From NCBI GenBank assembly GCA_036564135.1, contig DATCLC010000151.1:1-17713 (forward strand): 17,713 bases of DNA, written 5' to 3'. Shown here in pieces: positions 7,454 to 13,842 of this stretch. Position numbers and translations under genes: made by a program. The DNA comes from RSA11 sp036564135. GTDB lineage: Bacteria > Actinomycetota > Thermoleophilia > Solirubrobacterales > 70-9. The number at the start of each line of letters is the position of its first letter. The first letter of the stretch is position 1. Under the pieces are notes generated by a model, which was not told the DNA's origin, searched no databases, and saw nothing but the letters and a program-made list of their open reading frames with translations.

Positions 7454-7463
7454 CGCGTTTCTC

Positions 7464-7952
7464 ATGACTGAGGAGCAGCAGGCAGCGCCGCCGGTTGACG
7501 CAGCTGAGCGGGTCCGTGGGATCGTCGAGCGGGTGATCGACGCCTTGGGCGTCGACGGCACCGTGGAGGTGACCGAGACGGACCGGCAGATCACCGCCGT
7601 CGTCGACGGGGAGGAAGTGGGCCGTCTGATCGGCCGGCGCGGGCAGACCATCGACGCGGTGCAGCTGATCTGCTACCGGGCCGCCCAGCGCGGCGCCAAG
7701 GAGCGCAAGCGCGTGATCGTGGACGCCGCCGGCTACCGGGAGCGGCGCCGCGAGCAGGTGATCAGCCAGGCCGAGCGCGCCGCGCAGCGCGCGCTGGAGA
7801 CGGGCCGGGAGATCGAGCTCGAGCCGATGTCGGCGACCGAGCGCAAGGTGGTCCACGACCACCTGAAGGACCGTCCCGGGATCGAGACGTTCAGCGAGGG
7901 CGACGAGCCCGACCGCTGCGTGATCGTCGCGCCGCTGGTCTCCGACGAGTAA
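7464..7952 (+). CDS. jag: Jag/KhpB RNA-binding protein (KH and R3H domains)
   Basis: A single-stranded nucleic-acid-binding protein usually encoded beside yidC and linked in Firmicutes to cell elongation and membrane-protein biogenesis. Of 162 residues, a KH domain contains the GxxG loop in LIGRRGQTIDAVQ (about 55-67). An R3H domain at about 95-158 has PMSATERKVVHDHL with Arg127 and His131, then GIETFSEGDEPDRCVIVAP. The N-terminal Jag_N domain of Bacillus-type proteins is absent. The ATG at 7464 is chosen because the protein then begins directly with a short acidic lead. It lies 10 nt upstream of rsmG and likely shares its transcript. Confidence 0.93.
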   Translation: MTEEQQAAPPVDAAERVRGIVERVIDALGVDGTVEVTETDRQITAVVDGEEVGRLIGRRGQTIDAVQLICYRAAQRGAKERKRVIVDAAGYRERRREQVISQAERAAQRALETGREIELEPMSATERKVVHDHLKDRPGIETFSEGDEPDRCVIVAPLVSDE

Positions 7953-7962
7953 GCGCCGGGAC

Positions 7963-8652
7963 ATGCGGGTCGAGCTCGAGGCCGGGGCGCGGCGGCGCCT
8001 CGAGGTCGTGCTCGCGCAGCTGGTCGAGGACCCGCGCTCGCTGACCTCGGTGCGCGAGCCCAAGCAGGCTTGGCGCGCGCATGTCGCCGACTCGCTCACC
8101 GGCCTTGAGGTCCCCGAGCTGCGCGCCGCGCGGGCGATCGCGGACGTGGGCGCCGGCGCGGGGTTCCCGGCGTTCCCGCTGGCCGTTGCGCTCCCCGACG
8201 CCCGCATCGACGCGATCGAGTCGGTCGCCCGCAAGTGCGGCTTCATCGCGGCGGCTGCGGAGGCCGCCGGCATCAGCAACGTGCGCGCCGTCAACGCGCG
8301 CTCGGAGGAGTGGGCCCGCGAGACCCCGCCCGACGGCGGCCGGGAGGCGTACGACGCCGTCACCGCCCGCGCCGTTGCGCGCCTGGCGACGCTCGCCGAG
8401 CTCGCCTCGCCGCTGTTGCGCGAGGGCGGCGTGCTGGTCGCCTGGAAGGGCCGCCGCGACCCCGAGGAGGAGGCGGAGCTCGAGCGCGCCCTCGAGCCGA
8501 CCGCGATGGCCGCGGTGCGCGTGCTGGCCGTGGGCGAGCTCGTGGGCTACGAGCACCGCCACCTGCACGTCCTGCGCAAGGCCGGCCCGACTCCCGCGAA
8601 TCTCCCCCGTCGCCCGGGCATCGCCAAGAAGCGGCCGTTCGGCGCGAAGTAA
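7963..8652 (+). CDS. rsmG: 16S rRNA (guanine527-N7)-methyltransferase RsmG
   Basis: A SAM-dependent methyltransferase that modifies G527 of 16S rRNA in the 530 loop; loss gives low-level streptomycin resistance in several bacteria. Of 229 residues, the SAM-binding motif DVGAGAGFPA is at 61-70, followed by the acidic IDAIES strand end. The AWRAHVADSL segment at 36-45 is the usual motif before it, and the C-terminal RRPGIAKKRPF is typical. The ATG at 7963 follows the jag stop by 10 nt. Synteny with parAB (the old gidB-parA-parB cluster) confirms the call. Confidence 0.96.
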   Translation: MRVELEAGARRRLEVVLAQLVEDPRSLTSVREPKQAWRAHVADSLTGLEVPELRAARAIADVGAGAGFPAFPLAVALPDARIDAIESVARKCGFIAAAAEAAGISNVRAVNARSEEWARETPPDGGREAYDAVTARAVARLATLAELASPLLREGGVLVAWKGRRDPEEEAELERALEPTAMAAVRVLAVGELVGYEHRHLHVLRKAGPTPANLPRRPGIAKKRPFGAK

Positions 8653-8669
8653 GCCGCATTTAGCGGGAA

Positions 8670-8692
8670 CGCGGGCGCGCCTGCTGCCCGCG
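8670..8692. repeat. Inverted repeat between rsmG and parA
   Basis: CGCGGGC (8670-8676) and GCCCGCG (8686-8692) form a perfect 7-bp stem with a 9-base loop, 17 nt after the rsmG stop. No T-tract follows, so it is at best a weak terminator or an operator. Confidence 0.35.
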
Positions 8693-8720
8693 CAGTCCCG
8701 GTGCCGGGGAGGGCGACCGC

Positions 8721-8726
8721 TAGGCT
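8721..8726 (+). promoter_or_regulatory. Possible -10 element of parAB
   Basis: TAGGCT lies 11 nt before the parA ATG, which has no Shine-Dalgarno sequence. The same hexamer occurs at a fitting position before the small gene at 15777-16094. No -35 consensus is visible. Confidence 0.4.
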
Positions 8727-8737
8727 CGGGCGCGCCG

Positions 8738-9571
8738 ATGGGCGCCGTCTACGCGATCGCGAACCAGAAGGGCGGAGTGGGCAAGACCACCACCGCCGTG
8801 AACGTCGCTGCCTGCGTGGCCGCGCAGGACAACCAGGTGCTGATCGTCGACCTCGACCAGCAGGCGAACGCGACGGTGGCGCTCGGCTTCGGCCGCGACT
8901 CCAAGCCCTCCTCCTACGACTGCCTGGTGGGGGAGAGCTCGGTCGCCGAGGCCGCTCGGCCGGCGGGCCCCGACAACCTGTGGATCGTCCCCGCGAGCGC
9001 CGACCTCGCGGGTGCGTCGGTCGAGCTCCCGCAACTCGAGCGCATGGAGTACCGGCTGCGCGACAGCCTCGGGCCGGTGCGCGAGCGCTTCGCGCTCACG
9101 CTGCTGGACTGCCCGCCATCGCTGGGCCCGGTGACCGTGAACGCGCTCACCGCGGCCGACCGGGTGCTCGTCCCCGTGCAGGCCGAGTACCTGGCCCTCG
9201 AGGGGCTCGTGCAGTTCATGGAGACGCTCGACCTCGTGCGCCGCAAGCTCAACCCCGCGCTCGTTCTGACCGGCCTCGTGATCACCATGCATGACGACCG
9301 CACCCGCCTCGCCAAGGACGTCGAGGCTGAGCTCAGACAGCACTTCCCCGAACTGGTGTTCGATACCGTGATCCCCCGCAGCGTCCGCGTAGCCGAGGCC
9401 CCGAGCTACGGCGTCCCCGTCACCGAGCACGCGCCCGGCTCCCGCGGCGCCGACGCGTACCGGGAGCTCGCGCGCGAGCTGGCCGCCCGCGAGCGCGACG
9501 AGCGGGTCCGCGTGCAGCGCCTGCGCGGCGCCGACGCCGCGCCGGGCCCGGTGATGGAGGTCGAGGCTTGA
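8738..9571 (+). CDS. parA: Chromosome partitioning ATPase ParA (Soj)
   Basis: A deviant-Walker ATPase that binds DNA non-specifically and positions the ParB-parS complex. Of 277 residues, the deviant Walker A KGGVGKTT is at 11-18 and LIVDLDQQAN is the A' motif (Gln where many family members have Pro). LTLLDCPPSLGPVTVNAL is the Walker B region, with the PVQAEYLALEGL segment characteristic of ParA/Soj. The C-terminus keeps the TVIPRSVRVAEAPSYGVPV signature. The ATG at 8738 begins two residues before the conserved VYAIANQKGG. It overlaps parB by 4 nt. Confidence 0.96.
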   Translation: MGAVYAIANQKGGVGKTTTAVNVAACVAAQDNQVLIVDLDQQANATVALGFGRDSKPSSYDCLVGESSVAEAARPAGPDNLWIVPASADLAGASVELPQLERMEYRLRDSLGPVRERFALTLLDCPPSLGPVTVNALTAADRVLVPVQAEYLALEGLVQFMETLDLVRRKLNPALVLTGLVITMHDDRTRLAKDVEAELRQHFPELVFDTVIPRSVRVAEAPSYGVPVTEHAPGSRGADAYRELARELAARERDERVRVQRLRGADAAPGPVMEVEA

Positions 9572-10425
9572 CCGCGCGCCGCGGCATGGGAAGGGGCCTC
9601 GCGGCGATCCTGCCCTCCCAGGAGGGCGCGGAGCAGGAGCTCCGCGAGGTGCCGGTCGCGGTCATCGTCCCGAACCCCAAGCAGCCGCGCCGACGCTTCG
9701 ATCCCGAATCGATCTCCGCACTCGCCCAGTCGCTGCGAGACGCGGGCGTGATCCAGCCGCTGATCGTGCGCCCGCTGCCCGACGGCCGCTACGAGCTGAT
9801 CGCGGGCGAGCGCCGCTGGCGCGCCGCGCAGGAGGCCGGGCTCGAGACCGTGCCGGTGATCGTCCGCGACGAGGAGGAGACCCAGCGCCTGCAGACCGCG
9901 CTCATCGAGAACGTCGCGCGCGAGCAGCTCAACCCCGTCGACGAGGCGCGCGCCTGCGCGATGCTGATCGAGGACCTCGGCGTGACCAAGGAGGAGCTCG
10001 GGCGGCGCCTGGGCCGCAGCCGGGCCGCCCTCTCCAACCTGATCCGGCTTTTGGATCTGCCCGACGAGGCGCTCGAGCTGCTCGAGGAGGGCAAGCTCAG
10101 CGAGGGCCACGGCCGGGCGATCCTGATCGCCAAGGGCGTCGAGGAGCGCCGCCGGCTGGCGCGCGAGGCCGCCCGCCAGGGCTGGTCGGTGCGCGAGACC
10201 GAGGCGCGCGCCCGCGCCGCCGCGGACGGCAAGCGACCGCGCCTGCGCGTGGTGCCCGACGCCGACGAGCAGGAGGCGATCGAGCGCGCCACCGACTCGC
10301 TGGAGGCCGCGCTGGGCACGGCGGTCAAGGTGAAGCACACGCGCTCGGGCTGGCGCGCCGAGCTCCACTTCGACGACCTCGACGAGTTGCTCGAGTTCGC
10401 GCGTACGCGCCGCGCCAAGCGCTAG
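9568..10425 (+). CDS. parB: Chromosome partitioning protein ParB (Spo0J)
   Basis: A CTP-dependent DNA clamp that loads at parS, spreads, and recruits condensin. Of 285 residues, the N-terminal RRGMGRGLAAILP is the ParA-interacting leader. The NTP-binding core has GERRWRA from residue 80 and ENVAREQLNP from 114. A helix-turn-helix at about 140-162 (EELGRRLGRSRAALSNLIRLL) should read parS. The C-terminal dimer domain follows a charged linker. The start is TTG at 9568, overlapping the parA stop as TTGA. A GGAGG 7 nt upstream supports it strongly, and there is no better start nearby. Two parS-like sites lie 2.3-3.5 kb upstream. Confidence 0.96.
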   Translation: MTARRGMGRGLAAILPSQEGAEQELREVPVAVIVPNPKQPRRRFDPESISALAQSLRDAGVIQPLIVRPLPDGRYELIAGERRWRAAQEAGLETVPVIVRDEEETQRLQTALIENVAREQLNPVDEARACAMLIEDLGVTKEELGRRLGRSRAALSNLIRLLDLPDEALELLEEGKLSEGHGRAILIAKGVEERRRLAREAARQGWSVRETEARARAAADGKRPRLRVVPDADEQEAIERATDSLEAALGTAVKVKHTRSGWRAELHFDDLDELLEFARTRRAKR

Positions 10426-10434
10426 CCGACCGGC

Positions 10435-10839
10435 TCAGGCGGGCCAGATGTCGCCCTCGGCCAGCTCGATCAGGTTGCCGGCCGGGTCGCGGAAATAGAA
10501 CGAGCGTCGCCCGTCCGGCCACTCGTGGTCGTGCTCGATCTCGACCCCGGCCTCGGCGAGCGCCGCGCGGGCGGCCTCGTAATCGCCGGCGGTGGTGAAG
10601 CAGACGTGCCCGGGCCCGCGCGTGCCGTGCGCGGAGACGGCCGAGTCGCTGCCCGCGAGCGCCTCGCGCTCGAACAGCAGCAGGACGCCGGGCCCGAGCC
10701 GGAACGCGCAGCCCGTGTTCCAGCTCGACACGCGCCTGAGTCCCAGGGTCTCCGCGTAGAAGGCCTCGGTCGCCTCGCGCTCCGCCGCGTCGCAGTAGAC
10801 GACGGTCTCCAGGACGCGGTCGAGGCCGAGCCCGCTCAC
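10435..10839 (-). CDS. VOC-superfamily (glyoxalase-like) protein
   Basis: A 134-residue protein of the vicinal oxygen chelate fold with two beta-alpha-beta-beta-beta units. The N-terminal half shows AFYAETLGLRRVSSW; the C-terminal half shows GPGHVCFTTAGDYEAARAA and the hallmark FYFRDPAGNLIELAE. His78 and Glu125 are likely metal ligands. The usual first His near the N-terminus is replaced (ETVVYCD), so the metal site may be incomplete. Substrate cannot be deduced. The GTG start overlaps the pdxH stop (GTGA), so the two are co-translated. It is convergent with parB, 9 nt apart, and no terminator is visible between them. Confidence 0.85.
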   Translation of the reverse strand: MSGLGLDRVLETVVYCDAAEREATEAFYAETLGLRRVSSWNTGCAFRLGPGVLLLFEREALAGSDSAVSAHGTRGPGHVCFTTAGDYEAARAALAEAGVEIEHDHEWPDGRRSFYFRDPAGNLIELAEGDIWPA

Positions 10840-11453
10840 GGGCCGACCCTGTCGATTCGCCAGCCGTCCCCGTCGCGCGAGTAGCGGAAGCGGTCGTGCA
10901 CGCGCCCGGGGCGCCCCTGCCAGAACTCGACCACCTCGTGGCGCACGAGGTAGCCGCCCCAGTGCGGGGGGCGGGGCACGTCGCGGCCCTCGAAGCGCGC
11001 CTCGAACTCGCGGAGCCGCTCCTCCAGGAGCCCCTCGGGGATCACCTTGCTCTGCGGCGAGACCCAGGCGCCGAGCTGCGACTCGCGCGGGCGCGTGGCG
11101 AAGTACTCGTCGGCGTCCTCGGCGCTGAGCCGCTCAACGGTTCCGCGCACGCGCACCTGCCGGTCGAGTTCGCGCCAGTAGATGACGAGCGCCGCCCGCC
11201 CGGCGGCGTCGAGCTGCGCGGCCTTCGCCGACTCGTAGTTGGTGAAGAAGCGAAAGCCGTCGGACCCGAAGCCCTTGAGCAGCACCATGCGCGCGTCGGG
11301 GGCGCCGTGCTCGTCCACCGTGGCGAGTGTCATCGCCTCCGGCAGGGGCACCTCCTCGGCGGCCAGGCGCCACCACTCCTCGAACTGCGCGATCGGATCG
11401 GCAGCCAGTTCGGCGCGCTTCAGACGAGGGATGTCGGGTCGCCGCGGCGACAT
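10836..11453 (-). CDS. pdxH: Pyridoxamine 5'-phosphate oxidase
   Basis: An FMN enzyme oxidising pyridoxine or pyridoxamine 5'-phosphate to PLP. Of 205 residues, RMVLLK at 55-60 and FRFFTNYESAKAAQL at 68-81 bind FMN and substrate. RQVRVRGTVERL, ATRPRESQLGAWVSPQS (119-135), PHWGGYLV and GRVHDRFRY (183-191) are all present. The C-terminus ends WRIDRVGP, a variant of the family's usual W--RLSP. The ATG at 11453 lacks a ribosome site but has TAGCCT exactly 8 nt upstream, suggesting a leaderless transcript. It overlaps the VOC gene and is divergent from tRNA-Ile. Confidence 0.96.
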   Translation of the reverse strand: MSPRRPDIPRLKRAELAADPIAQFEEWWRLAAEEVPLPEAMTLATVDEHGAPDARMVLLKGFGSDGFRFFTNYESAKAAQLDAAGRAALVIYWRELDRQVRVRGTVERLSAEDADEYFATRPRESQLGAWVSPQSKVIPEGLLEERLREFEARFEGRDVPRPPHWGGYLVRHEVVEFWQGRPGRVHDRFRYSRDGDGWRIDRVGP

Positions 11454-11461
11454 CGCGGGGG

Positions 11462-11467
11462 AGGCTA
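11462..11467 (-). promoter_or_regulatory. Probable -10 element of pdxH (leaderless type)
   Basis: The minus strand reads TAGCCT, 8 nt before the pdxH ATG. This is the same spacing as TATGAT before dnaA and TAGGGT before the upstream ORF at 12318. No -35 consensus is evident. Confidence 0.45.
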
Positions 11468-11488
11468 ACCATGCCGCGCAAACCCTTC

Positions 11489-11494
11489 TACAAT
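11489..11494 (+). promoter_or_regulatory. -10 element of tRNA-Ile
   Basis: TACAAT is a near-consensus -10 hexamer 13 nt before the tRNA 5' end, giving a short leader to be removed by RNase P. The -35 position has no good match. It lies back to back with the pdxH promoter. Confidence 0.55.
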
Positions 11495-11507
11495 GCTGCG
11501 TCCGAGA

Positions 11508-11581
<74 letters not shown>

Positions 11582-11619
11582 CTTCCCGCTCGGCCCATCC
11601 CGCCGCGCGGCCACGCAAA

Positions 11620-11636
11620 GCGCCCGAGCAGGGCGC
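11620..11636 (+). terminator. Weak hairpin downstream of tRNA-Ile
   Basis: GCGCCC (11620-11625) and GGGCGC (11631-11636) form a 6-bp stem with loop GAGCA, 38 nt after the tRNA. There is no T-tract, so termination is uncertain. Confidence 0.3.
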
Positions 11637-11678
11637 GATTCCCGCCGCATCCGCACTAGACCGACCGCCCCGCAGACC

Positions 11679-11698
11679 TATACTTCACGGGACGTGAA
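11679..11698 (+). promoter_or_regulatory. Promoter with overlapping palindrome before the bifunctional-nuclease gene
   Basis: TATACT (11679-11684) is a good -10 hexamer, with TAGACC (11657-11662) as a possible -35 at 16-nt spacing. Directly overlapping it is an inverted repeat, TTCACG-GGA-CGTGAA (11684-11698), which covers the expected transcription start. That placement suits a repressor operator. The arms resemble parS halves but the 3-base insertion rules out a normal parS. Confidence 0.5.
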
Positions 11699-11722
11699 CC
11701 CGACGGCGGGAGCCCTCTGACC

Positions 11723-12214
11723 ATGCAGCAGATGCAGATTTACGGAGTCAGCTTCGACATGGTCGGCAAGCAGCCGATCGTCCTCCTCAAGACGGCTGAT
11801 GGGAATCGCTTCCTGCCGATCTGGATCGGGCACCCGGAGGCGGCGGCGATCCTGATGAAGCTGCAGGGCGCCTCGACGCCGCGGCCGATGACGCACGACC
11901 TGCTCAACGACGTACTGGAGAGCGTCGACGCGAAGTGCGAGCGGGTCGCGGTCACGGAGCTGCGCGACAACACCTTCTACGCCTCGATCACGCTGTCGGT
12001 GAACGGGACCGAGATCGAGATCGACTCGCGGCCCTCCGACGCGATCGCGCTCGCGGTCCGCTGCCAGGCGCCGATCTACGCGGCCGACGAGGTGATCGAG
12101 GAGTCCTCGATCGAGTTCGAGCACGAGGTCGAGGACCAGGAGGAGGTCGTCGAGAAGTTCAAGGACTTCCTCGACCAGGTCTCCCCCGAGGACTTCGCCC
12201 GCGGCGGCGACTGA
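11723..12214 (+). CDS. Bifunctional nuclease family protein (DUF151)
   Basis: A 163-residue protein of the BFN/DUF151 family. Plant members have DNase and RNase activity; bacterial members are mostly uncharacterised. The core is unmistakable: VLLKTADGNRFLPIWIG at about 20-36, EAAAILMKLQG, RPMTHDLLNDVL at 54-65, ELRDNTFYASI and the highly conserved DSRPSDAIALAVRCQAPIY. A Glu-rich tail (EHEVEDQEEVVEKF) follows. The ATG at 11723 is used. An ATG three codons later (11732) would also fit, with GGGAG about 10 nt before the first. It appears monocistronic. Nuclease activity is inferred only from the family. Confidence 0.9.
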   Translation: MQQMQIYGVSFDMVGKQPIVLLKTADGNRFLPIWIGHPEAAAILMKLQGASTPRPMTHDLLNDVLESVDAKCERVAVTELRDNTFYASITLSVNGTEIEIDSRPSDAIALAVRCQAPIYAADEVIEESSIEFEHEVEDQEEVVEKFKDFLDQVSPEDFARGGD

Positions 12215-12236
12215 GCCGCCCGTCGCTAGACGCTCC

Positions 12237-12261
12237 CGAGCGGCGCCCGCAGGGGCGCTCG
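12237..12261 (+). terminator. Hairpin after the bifunctional-nuclease gene
   Basis: GCGCCC (12243-12248) and GGGCGC (12253-12258) form a 6-bp stem around GCAG. The outer CGA and TCG can extend it past a 3-nt bulge. It lies 28 nt after the stop with no T-run. It is the only terminator candidate before the next operon. Confidence 0.35.
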
Positions 12262-12303
12262 CAGCGCGCCTAGGAAACACCCCGGGCACGTCTCGGGGTC
12301 CTC

Positions 12304-12309
12304 TAGGGT
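12304..12309 (+). promoter_or_regulatory. Probable -10 element of the PspC operon
   Basis: TAGGGT lies 8 nt before the ATG of a 22-codon upstream ORF and 73 nt before the PspC/toastrack start. The 8-nt spacing repeats that seen before dnaA and pdxH. No -35 consensus is seen. Confidence 0.4.
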
Positions 12310-12317
12310 CATCCCCA

Positions 12318-12386
12318 ATGGACGCAGCGGCGCGGCCGCGGGACCCTGGAATCGACCGAATCGAGACCAGGAGGAACCCGCGATGA
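12318..12386 (+). CDS. Possible leaderless 22-codon upstream ORF
   Basis: An ORF from ATG 12318 encodes MDAAARPRDPGIDRIETRRN followed by PR and stops with TGA at 12384-12386. That stop overlaps the ATG of the PspC/toastrack gene as ATGA. A -10-like TAGGGT is exactly 8 nt upstream of its start, so the mRNA may begin at this ATG. Its 3' part contains the AGGAGG ribosome site of the main gene (12369-12374). Its product resembles no family I know, and its function would more likely be cis-acting translational coupling than a peptide. Chance cannot be excluded. Confidence 0.35.
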   Translation: MDAAARPRDPGIDRIETRRNPR

Positions 12387-13627
12387 GCGACCAGAACCCG
12401 ACCCCCGAGACCCAGCCGATCGAACCGGGCGGCTCCGAGCAGGACGGACCGAAGCGCCTGCTGCGCAGCCGCGACCGGATGCTCGCCGGCGTGGCCGGCG
12501 GCATCGGCAACTACTTCAACATCGACGCGAACATCGTCCGGATCGCGTTCGCGCTCTCGATCATGTTCGGCGGGCTGGGCGTCGTCGCCTACGTCGCGCT
12601 CGCCCTGTTCGTGCCCGAGGAAGGCGACCAGCCGGGCGAGATCAAGCCGCCGGTGATCCAGCGCTCCCGCGCCTTGGGGATCGCCGCCGGCGTCGCGGCC
12701 GCCCTGTTCGTGCTCTCGTGGGGCCTCGCCGACTTCGACCCGTGGCCCTTCGACCGCGGCGGCTGGTTCTTCGGCGGGCCGCTGCTCTTCCTCCTGCTGG
12801 CCGTCGGCGCGTACTTGGTCGTGCGCGGCACCGGGCGCGGGCGCGACCTGGGCTGGCTCGGCGCGGTGCTCTTCGGGCTCGCCGTCTTCGTCGGGCTGGG
12901 CATTGCCTTCGCCGTGGCCTTCTGGGCCGGAGCCACCGGCCACGGGGTCATCGTCGCCTCGCTGCTGATCGGAATCGGCGTGATGCTGGTGATCGCCGCG
13001 TTCAACGGAGGCGCGCGCTGGCTGATCGCGCCGGCGCTCGTCCTGGCCGTGCCCCTGGCGTTCGTCGCCGCCACCGACGTCAGCTTCGGGGACGGCGTCG
13101 GCGAGCGTCAGTACCGGCCGGCGACCATCGATGCGATCCCCGACGACCGCACCTACGAGCTGGGCATCGGGCACCTGGTCGTCGATCTGCGCAACATCGA
13201 CTGGCAGTCCGGCGACGTCGTGGCGCTCGACGTCGACCTGGGCATGGGCCAGGCGGCCGTGGCGGTGCCCGAGGATCTCTGCGTCGTGACGAACATCTCG
13301 GCGAGCATGGGTGCGATCAACGCCGCGGGCGACCACGCCGCAGGTTTCGACACCAGCCACCAGATCAACCACGGGGCTGATGCCACCCCGCGCCTGGAGC
13401 TCGACGGGGAGGTCCAGATCGGCGAGTTCCGGCTCATCAACGACGACGACGCCGACATCGACGATCCCCATCCTTGGGACGACGACGATCTGACGGAATC
13501 GGACGCACGCGCCGCGCTCGAGGAGGCGTGCGTCGCCGACCCCGCCGACGGCGAGGCCGAGGAGGACGGGGCTGATACGCAGCGCGAGCGGGCGGGGAAC
13601 GCCTGCCGTGACCGGGAGCGGCGGTGA
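12383..13627 (+). CDS. PspC-domain membrane protein with toastrack (LiaF-like) C-terminal domain
   Basis: A 414-residue integral membrane protein. The PspC domain spans about 24-80 (LLRSRDRMLAGVAGGIGNYF, then a helix ending LALFVPEE). About five further membrane segments follow near 97-114, 131-147, 157-181, 188-206 and 213-231. A beta-rich toastrack/LiaF-C type domain is at about 245-353, with LGIGHLVVDLRNIDW and VALDVDLGMGQAAVAVPEDL. The C-terminal tail at 354-400 is very acidic (DDDADIDDPHPWDDDD). AGGAGG stands 8 nt before the ATG. PspC and toastrack domains occur together in envelope-stress systems, so it probably senses or buffers membrane damage upstream of the kinase. It overlaps the next gene (GTGA). 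Confidence 0.85.
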   Translation: MSDQNPTPETQPIEPGGSEQDGPKRLLRSRDRMLAGVAGGIGNYFNIDANIVRIAFALSIMFGGLGVVAYVALALFVPEEGDQPGEIKPPVIQRSRALGIAAGVAAALFVLSWGLADFDPWPFDRGGWFFGGPLLFLLLAVGAYLVVRGTGRGRDLGWLGAVLFGLAVFVGLGIAFAVAFWAGATGHGVIVASLLIGIGVMLVIAAFNGGARWLIAPALVLAVPLAFVAATDVSFGDGVGERQYRPATIDAIPDDRTYELGIGHLVVDLRNIDWQSGDVVALDVDLGMGQAAVAVPEDLCVVTNISASMGAINAAGDHAAGFDTSHQINHGADATPRLELDGEVQIGEFRLINDDDADIDDPHPWDDDDLTESDARAALEEACVADPADGEAEEDGADTQRERAGNACRDRERR

Positions 13628-13842
13628 GGCGAAGCGTCGACGTCGAATCGCTCGCGGCCGGGATCGCGGTGATCGCCGTGGGGACCATCATGCTCCTCGA
13701 CCAGTCGGGGAGCATCGAGCTGACCGCGACCCTGGTCGGCGCGCTCAACGCGGCGATGATCGGCGTGATCCTGCTCGCCGGCGGGCTGGGCCGCGACCGC
13801 GACACGGGCGCGGACGAGGAGGAGGATCGGCCTGAGCGCTAG
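13624..13842 (+). CDS. Small two-helix membrane protein (LiaI/LiaF-TM-like)
   Basis: A 72-residue protein with two hydrophobic helices (about 10-25 and 35-53) and an acidic, charged C-terminal tail (GADEEEDRPER). It resembles the short transmembrane modules found with LiaF/toastrack proteins, but sequence alone does not prove membership. The GTG at 13624 overlaps the preceding stop (GTGA). The 3' end of the gene carries AGGAGGAGG (13817-13825), which serves as ribosome site for the kinase, and the two genes overlap by 11 nt. It is likely a partner subunit of the PspC system. Confidence 0.7.
   Translation: MRRSVDVESLAAGIAVIAVGTIMLLDQSGSIELTATLVGALNAAMIGVILLAGGLGRDRDTGADEEEDRPER

Larger units (their letters stand above)
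7192..7463. other. Gap between the yidC terminator and jag
   Basis: Together with the terminator this is the only gene-free stretch above 300 bases. It holds the second parS-like site (7210-7225) and a likely jag -10 element (7448-7453). The jag frame happens to remain open back to the GTG at 7218, but the encoded 82 residues are low-complexity (Arg, Ala, Pro, Thr) and follow a terminator. I see no tRNA or structured RNA here. Confidence 0.5.

Noticed and set aside
7218..7463. In-frame 82-codon extension of jag back to GTG 7218
   Set aside because: The extension is low-complexity, follows directly on a strong terminator and begins inside the parS-like repeat. The ATG at 7464 gives a normal KH-R3H protein.
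11684..11698. TTCACG-GGA-CGTGAA as a third parS site
   Set aside because: The 3-bp insertion at the centre breaks the CACGTG core that ParB requires.
11678..13471. Minus-strand ORF of 597 codons
   Set aside because: It overlies the bifunctional-nuclease and PspC genes on the other strand. High GC removes stop codons; the translation is low-complexity with no motif.
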